A DNA stretch of 64,000 bases, taken from NCBI RefSeq assembly GCF_004310345.1, contig NZ_SISK01000001.1, positions 1 through 64,000 of the forward strand. The letters run 5' to 3'. The position numbers and the translations under genes were made by a program. The notes under the pieces are model-generated. The model had not been told where the DNA came from. It did not search any database and saw only the letters and a program-made list of their open reading frames with translations. Of this stretch, positions 59,558-64,000 are shown one piece after another (the first letter of the stretch is position 1; each line of letters starts with the position of its first letter). The stretch is from Paracoccus subflavus. GTDB lineage: Bacteria > Pseudomonadota > Alphaproteobacteria > Rhodobacterales > Rhodobacteraceae.

Positions 59558-61360
59558 TCAGACAACGACGCCCGCACCCTCGGAGGCGGGGCCGGCGACC
59601 GCGCGGAACGCGGCAAAAAGTTCGCGGCCCATGCCCTCGCTGCTGGCTGACGGGTCGTATGCGGCGGCAGGGCGGGTTTCGAAGTCCGGGGCAAGACAGT
59701 CGATCGTGCCCCGGACCGCGTCCAGGCGCACGGGATCGCCGTCCCTCAGGCGGGCCAGCGGACCGCCCGACGATGCCTCGGGCGAGATGTGGATGGCTGC
59801 CGGAACCTTGCCCGAGGCGCCCGACATCCGGCCATCGGTCACCAGCGCGACCCGAAGCCCGCGATCCTGAAGCACGGCCAGGATCGGGGTCAGCGAATGC
59901 AGTTCCGGCATCCCGTTTGCACGCGGGCCCTGAAAGCGGACAACCACCACGGTATCCGTGGTGAATTCGCCGGCCTTGAAGGCCTCTTTGACCTGGTCCT
60001 GATCGCTGAACACGCGGGCCCTGGCCTCGATCAGGTGGCGTTCGGGGGCGACGGCGCTGACCTTGATGACCCCGCGCCCCAGGTTGCCGGCAAGCTGCTT
60101 CAGCCCGCCTGTCGGGGCAAAGGCGTTGCTGGCGGGCCGCAGGATCTTGTCGTTCAGGGTTTCGGGCGAACCGTCGGTCCAGCGGATGCGGTCGCCGTCC
60201 AGCCTGGGTTCGGCGGTATAGCCATCAAGGCCCGTGCCGTTGATCGTCTTCACGTCCGGGTGCAGCAATCCAGCCGCCAGCAACTGGCCGATCATGTAGC
60301 CAAGCCCGCCCGCCGCATGGAAGTGGTTCACATCGGCCAGACCGTTGGGATAGACGCGCGCCATCAGCGGCACGGCTTCGGAAATGTCGTGGAAATCCTC
60401 GATGTCGATCAGAATGCCCGCCGCCTTGGCCATGGCCGGGATGTGGATGACCAGGTTGGTCGATCCGCCCGTGGCCATCAGCCCGACGATGCCGTTCACG
60501 AAGGCCTTTTCGTCCAGAACCTCGGCCGCAGGCAGATAGTCGTTGCCCAGCCGCGTGATGGCGGCGGCGCGCTGAACGCCCGCCACCGTCAGGGCGTCCC
60601 GCAGGGGGGTGTTGGGGTTCACGAAGCTGGAGCCGGGCAGGTGCAGGCCCATGAACTCCATCAGCATCTGGTTGCTGTTGGCGGTGCCGTAGAAGGTGCA
60701 GGTGCCGGGGCCGTGATACGAGGCCATCTCGGCCGCCATCAGGGCGTCGCGGCCCACCTCTCCGGCGGCGAACTGCTGGCGGACGCGGGATTTTTCGTCA
60801 TTGGGCAGGCCCGAGGGCATGGGACCGGCGGGCAGAAAGACGGCGGGGATATGGCCGAAGGTGGCGGCGGCCATGACCAGGCCCGGCACGATCTTGTCGC
60901 AGACGCCCAGATACAGCGCCGCGTCGAAACAGTCGTGCGACAGCCCGACCCCGGCGGCAAGCGCGATCACGTCGCGGGAAAACAGCGACAGTTCCATGCC
61001 CGCGCGGCCCTGGGTCACGCCATCGCACATGGCGGGCACGCCGCCCGCGACCTGCACGGTGGCGCCGGCCGCCGCACCGGCACGGCGGATCAGATCGGGA
61101 AAGCGTTCATAGGGCTGATGGGCCGACAGCATGTCGTTATAGGCGGTAATGACCCCGATATTCGGCTTGCGACTGAGGGCAAGGTCGTCCTTGGCCGACA
61201 TGGCGGCATAGGCATGGGCCTGGTTGCCGCAGGACAGGTGGGCACGGCGCGGACCATCGGCGGCCGCGCGCGCGACCTTGGCCAGATAGGCCTCGCGCAG
61301 GGGGCGGGACCGGGTGCGAATCCGGTCGGTCACACGGTCGATGCTGGCGTGCAGGGTCAT
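59558..61360 (-). CDS. edd: 6-phosphogluconate dehydratase (Entner-Doudoroff)
   Basis: 600 residues, the normal length. IlvD/Edd family: first cluster cysteine region GVPAMCDGVTQG, then VPGLVMAAATFGHIPAVFLPAGPMPSG and HGPGTCTFYGTANSNQMLMEFMG with further cysteines for the 4Fe-4S centre. It dehydrates 6-phosphogluconate to KDPG. ATG at 61360 has AAGGAG upstream. Promoter and operator lie 26-54 bases upstream (61386-61414). zwf, the earlier enzyme, lies 2 kb away with the same operator. Confidence 0.96.
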   Translation of the reverse strand: MTLHASIDRVTDRIRTRSRPLREAYLAKVARAAADGPRRAHLSCGNQAHAYAAMSAKDDLALSRKPNIGVITAYNDMLSAHQPYERFPDLIRRAGAAAGATVQVAGGVPAMCDGVTQGRAGMELSLFSRDVIALAAGVGLSHDCFDAALYLGVCDKIVPGLVMAAATFGHIPAVFLPAGPMPSGLPNDEKSRVRQQFAAGEVGRDALMAAEMASYHGPGTCTFYGTANSNQMLMEFMGLHLPGSSFVNPNTPLRDALTVAGVQRAAAITRLGNDYLPAAEVLDEKAFVNGIVGLMATGGSTNLVIHIPAMAKAAGILIDIEDFHDISEAVPLMARVYPNGLADVNHFHAAGGLGYMIGQLLAAGLLHPDVKTINGTGLDGYTAEPRLDGDRIRWTDGSPETLNDKILRPASNAFAPTGGLKQLAGNLGRGVIKVSAVAPERHLIEARARVFSDQDQVKEAFKAGEFTTDTVVVVRFQGPRANGMPELHSLTPILAVLQDRGLRVALVTDGRMSGASGKVPAAIHISPEASSGGPLARLRDGDPVRLDAVRGTIDCLAPDFETRPAAAYDPSASSEGMGRELFAAFRAVAGPASEGAGVVV

Positions 61361-61385
61361 GGGCGGGCTCCTTCTGCTGGGCATC

Positions 61386-61414
61386 ACTATAAGCCGTTAG
61401 CGATAACGCTTCAA
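61386..61414 (-). promoter_or_regulatory. edd promoter with LacI-type operator in the spacer
   Basis: Minus strand: -35 TTGAAG (61409-61414), 17-bp spacer, -10 TATAGT (61386-61391). The spacer contains CGTTATCGCTAACG (61395-61408), a palindrome with central CG, the style of LacI-family operators. Binding would block the polymerase. The same motif occurs at zwf. Confidence 0.75.
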
Positions 61415-61484
61415 CATGGCGCGTTTGGGACGGGTTGTGCCGGTGGGGGCGGCGTGCCAGATCGGGTGCGAAAGGATTTCTGTC

Positions 61485-62678
61485 ATGACCGACCTGCCCG
61501 TGCTGCGCCTGCGGCCCAAATCCAAACCCCAGGCCATCCGCCACGGGTTCCCCTGGGTCTTTGCAGACGAGGCCGTTCTGGACCGCCGCAGCCGTGCCCT
61601 GTCCCCAGGCAGCTTTGCCGTGCTGGAGGATTCCGAGCGCAAGCCACTGGCCCTGGTGACGATCAATCCCCAGTCCAGGATCGTGGCGCGGGTCATGGAT
61701 TCCAATCCCGATGCCGTCATTGACGGCGCGTGGCTGGAAGGCAAGCTGATCCGGGCCTTGCAGATGCGGGAAAGGCTGTATGACGCGCCGTTCTATCGTC
61801 TGGTCCATGCCGAGGCCGATGGCCTGCCAGGCCTGGTCATCGACCGCTTTGGGGATACGGCGGTGTTCCAGCCGAATGCCGCCTGGGCCGACCGGCTGGC
61901 CGACCAGATCGCGGATGCTCTGATCGCCGTGACGGGCGTGGGCACGGTGGTCCTGAACGGGCAGGGCAGGGCGCGCGGCCTGGAGGGTCTGGAGGAGCGG
62001 ACCGAGGTGCTGCGCGGCGATGCGCCGGCCGGACCCGTGCCGGTGCCGATGAACGGGGCAACCTATCTGGCCGACCTTCTGGGCGGACAAAAGACCGGGC
62101 TGTTCTTCGACCAGCGGCCGAACCACGCCTTTGCGCAGCGGCTGGCAAGGGATGCCGCAGTGCTGGACGTATTCAGTCATGTCGGGGGCTTTGGGCTGGC
62201 CGCGCTGGCGGCCGGGGCGGCACGGGCCACCTGTGTGGATGGCAGCGCCACCGCGCTGGAACTTGCCAAGGGCGGGGCAGGGCTGATGGGCATGGCCGAC
62301 CGTCTGGAAACCATCCGCTCCGATGCCTTCAAGGCGATGGAACAGATGGCCGCCGCGGGCGGACACTTCGATCTGGTCGTGTGTGACCCGCCGGCCTTCG
62401 CCCCCTCGAAACCCGCCCTTGACGCCGGACTGCGCGCCTATGAACGCATTGCCAAATTGGCGGCTCCGCTTGTCGCGCCGGGCGGGTATCTGGTGTTGTG
62501 CAGTTGTTCCCATGCCGCCGATCTGGCGGCCTTCCGCAATGTCAGTGCGCGCGGCATCGGGCGCGGGGGGCGGCGAGGCGTGCTGATTCACACCGGGCAG
62601 GCCGGGCCCGATCACCCGACATTGCCGCAACTGGCCGAAACCGGCTATCTCAAGGCGCTGTTCTTCCGGCTTGACTGA
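61485..62678 (+). CDS. RlmI-like class I SAM-dependent rRNA methyltransferase
   Basis: 397 residues. N-terminal PUA-like domain (PWVFADEAVLDRRSRALSPG), then Rossmann methyltransferase with SAM motif LDVFSHVGGFGLAALAAGA and the catalytic VCDPPAFAPSK region with VLCSCSH (CXC). RlmI-type enzymes methylate cytosine in 23S rRNA. Overlaps the PIN gene by TGATG. Its start lies on the other side of the edd operator. Confidence 0.88.
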   Translation: MTDLPVLRLRPKSKPQAIRHGFPWVFADEAVLDRRSRALSPGSFAVLEDSERKPLALVTINPQSRIVARVMDSNPDAVIDGAWLEGKLIRALQMRERLYDAPFYRLVHAEADGLPGLVIDRFGDTAVFQPNAAWADRLADQIADALIAVTGVGTVVLNGQGRARGLEGLEERTEVLRGDAPAGPVPVPMNGATYLADLLGGQKTGLFFDQRPNHAFAQRLARDAAVLDVFSHVGGFGLAALAAGAARATCVDGSATALELAKGGAGLMGMADRLETIRSDAFKAMEQMAAAGGHFDLVVCDPPAFAPSKPALDAGLRAYERIAKLAAPLVAPGGYLVLCSCSHAADLAAFRNVSARGIGRGGRRGVLIHTGQAGPDHPTLPQLAETGYLKALFFRLD

Positions 62679-63232
62679 TGCACGCCCTGCTTGACGCCAA
62701 TGTCCTGTTTCCAACCATCCTGCGCGAGATCCTGTGCGATCTGGCCGGGAACGGACTTTTCGTGCCGGTGTGGTCGCAACGCATTCTTGGCGAATGGCGC
62801 CATGCCGCAGCCCGGCTTGGCGGCGATCAGGACGCCATCGCCGGGGCCGAGATCGCCCTGCTGCGCGCCCGGTTTCCGGCGGCCGAGGTCGCCCATGACG
62901 GAACGCAGGCCATTGACCTGGATTTGCCCGATCCCGCTGACCGCCATGTCATCGAGGCAGCCGTCGCGGGACAGGCCGATCTGATCGTCACGGCCAACCT
63001 GCGCGACTTTCCCGGGCGGCCAATGGCGGGGCTTGGTTTGCGTATCCTGCATCCCGACGCCTTTCTGGTGGCGCTGCACGCCGACCACCCGTCCCCTGTC
63101 CGCGATGCCGTGGAGCGGGCACAAATCCGTGCGGTCGCCGCGGGGGGCAGCATGACTGTCGCACAGATGCTGCGCCGCAGCCGCCTGCCGCGCCTAGCCA
63201 AGGCCATGAGGGTTGATCGGAATTGCTGTTAA
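62678..63232 (+). CDS. PIN-domain protein
   Basis: 184 residues. PIN fold acidic residues: first Asp in ALLDANVLFPT (about 6), Glu in LGEWRH, and Asp in DRHVIEAAVAGQADLIVTANLRDFP with C-terminal acidic residues. The remainder (130-184) is helical. VapC-type PIN proteins are RNases in toxin-antitoxin pairs, but there is no small antitoxin gene upstream; it is coupled to the methyltransferase gene (TGATG), which argues for a housekeeping RNA role. Its end overlaps the zwf operator region. Confidence 0.85.
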   Translation: MHALLDANVLFPTILREILCDLAGNGLFVPVWSQRILGEWRHAAARLGGDQDAIAGAEIALLRARFPAAEVAHDGTQAIDLDLPDPADRHVIEAAVAGQADLIVTANLRDFPGRPMAGLGLRILHPDAFLVALHADHPSPVRDAVERAQIRAVAAGGSMTVAQMLRRSRLPRLAKAMRVDRNCC

Positions 63233-63240
63233 CGCTAACA
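63227..63240. promoter_or_regulatory. zwf operator, same motif as edd
   Basis: TGTTAACGCTAACA, arms TGTTA and TAACA around ACGC. It shares GTTA-N-CG-N-TAAC with the edd operator and lies 37 bases before the zwf start. A possible promoter with -35 TTGCTG (63223-63228) and -10 TATGGC (63246-63251) would again place the operator in the spacer. Confidence 0.7.
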
Positions 63241-63276
63241 GACGCTATGGCGATCCTGAACCGCAAGGAGGACAGC

Positions 63277-64000
63277 ATGGTCTCTCGGGTCATTCCGGTT
63301 GACGATTTCGATCTGGTGGTCTTCGGGGCCACGGGCGATCTGGCGCAGCGCAAGATCCTGCCGGCGCTGTTCCGCCGCTTTGTGGCGGGCCAGATCCCCG
63401 AATCGGCCCGCATCATCGGCGCGGCGCGCACCGAACAGGACGACGCAGCCTTCCGGGACGAGGCGCGGCGGGCCATTTCCGAACATGGCCGCGTGCCGCA
63501 GGACGATCCCAGACTGGCGCGGTTCCTTGAACTTCTGGCCTATACGGCGGTCGATGCCAAGGGCGATGGCGGCTGGGCCGATCTCAAGGCCCGGATGCGC
63601 GAGGGGGCCGTTCACGCCTTTTACTTCTCGGTCGCGCCGGCCTTGTTCGGAGATATCGCCGAACGGCTGGCGTCGCACGGGATCGCCGACCGGGACAGCC
63701 GGATCGTGGTGGAAAAACCCTTTGGCCGCGACCTGCAAACGGCGCGCGACCTGAACGACATGCTGGCCCGGCATTTCGGGGAACAGCAGATCTATCGCAT
63801 CGACCACTATCTGGGCAAGGAAACCGTCCAGAACCTGATGGCCGTGCGCTTTGCCAACATCCTGTTCGAGCCGCTGTGGAATTCGCAATACGTCGATCAC
63901 GTCCAGATCACGGTGGCGGAAACGGTGGGCGTGGCCGGGCGCGGCAGCTATTACGACAAGTCGGGCGCGATCCGCGACATGGTCCAGAACCACATGATGC
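63277..64000 (+). CDS. zwf: Glucose-6-phosphate dehydrogenase, 5' part (runs off the window)
   Basis: 241 residues visible of about 480-490. NADP-binding motif GATGDLAQRKILPALF, and the active-site motif RIDHYLGKETVQNLM with catalytic Asp-His. Oxidises glucose-6-phosphate in the first step of the Entner-Doudoroff and pentose phosphate routes. ATG 63277 has AAGGAG 7 bases before; an in-frame ATG at 63247 overlaps the likely -10. The 3' end lies beyond 64000. Confidence 0.95.
   Translation, partial: MVSRVIPVDDFDLVVFGATGDLAQRKILPALFRRFVAGQIPESARIIGAARTEQDDAAFRDEARRAISEHGRVPQDDPRLARFLELLAYTAVDAKGDGGWADLKARMREGAVHAFYFSVAPALFGDIAERLASHGIADRDSRIVVEKPFGRDLQTARDLNDMLARHFGEQQIYRIDHYLGKETVQNLMAVRFANILFEPLWNSQYVDHVQITVAETVGVAGRGSYYDKSGAIRDMVQNHMM

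Noticed and set aside
62678..63232. PIN gene as a VapC toxin of a toxin-antitoxin pair
   Set aside because: No small antitoxin gene upstream; it is coupled to a methyltransferase gene in a core locus.

Overview
The window is GC-rich DNA from an alphaproteobacterium, most likely a member of the Rhodobacteraceae (Paracoccus/Rhodobacter type). The support is gene content: Entner-Doudoroff genes with LacI-type operators, GTA-like tail-tip proteins, and DUF2163/DUF2460/DUF2793 phage genes typical of that family. No database search was possible, so family names are recognised from motifs, length and gene order.

Layout. 1-4968: a host fragment (HdeD-like membrane protein, patatin-like phospholipase, GntP-type permease, 5' stub of an AI-2E-type permease) bracketed by two copies of the same IS256-family element; the left copy is cut by the window edge. 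4969-8695: a mosaic metal region with a Bax-inhibitor-1 remnant truncated at both ends, chrA and a rhodanese-ChrB gene (chromate), and a NicO/RcnA-like Ni/Co exporter. 8717-51479: a nearly complete siphovirus-like prophage. 51634-59126: a type I restriction-modification operon (hsdM-hsdS-hsdR) ending in a YgjP-like metallopeptidase gene. 59420-64000: core chromosome with tRNA-Ser(UGA), edd, an RlmI-like methyltransferase, a PIN-domain protein and the start of zwf.

The prophage. Nearly all structural and replication genes lie on the minus strand. From right to left: sigma-like factor, Sak4-like ATPase with an SSB-like partner, SF2 helicase, zinc-finger protein, Cas4-like nuclease, primase-helicase, RuvC-like resolvase, two DNA methyltransferases, then a plus-strand moron block, small and large terminase, gpW, portal, ClpP-like protease, decoration protein, capsid, tail genes with a candidate -1 frameshift chaperone, tape measure, a GTA-like tail-tip cassette, DUF2793 fibre, holin-like protein, M15 endolysin and overlapping Rz/Rz1 spanins. 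Head and packaging genes are lambda-like while the tail tip is gene-transfer-agent-like. Integration functions (two small genes, a large serine recombinase and a small HTH-like gene) are on the plus strand at the right end. An IS110 element sits in the tail operon just before the chaperone start codon.

Most interesting points: the frameshift site in the tail chaperone; the IS110 noncoding end with a probable bridge RNA; a cluster of nine related repeats with palindromes beside the primase gene (candidate phage origin); plus-strand cargo genes with nuclease-like motifs; an unrecognised two-gene operon (wHTH-like protein plus a 413-residue protein) in the cargo zone; paired perfect palindromes in the lysis cassette; and matching operators at edd and zwf that place both under one regulator.
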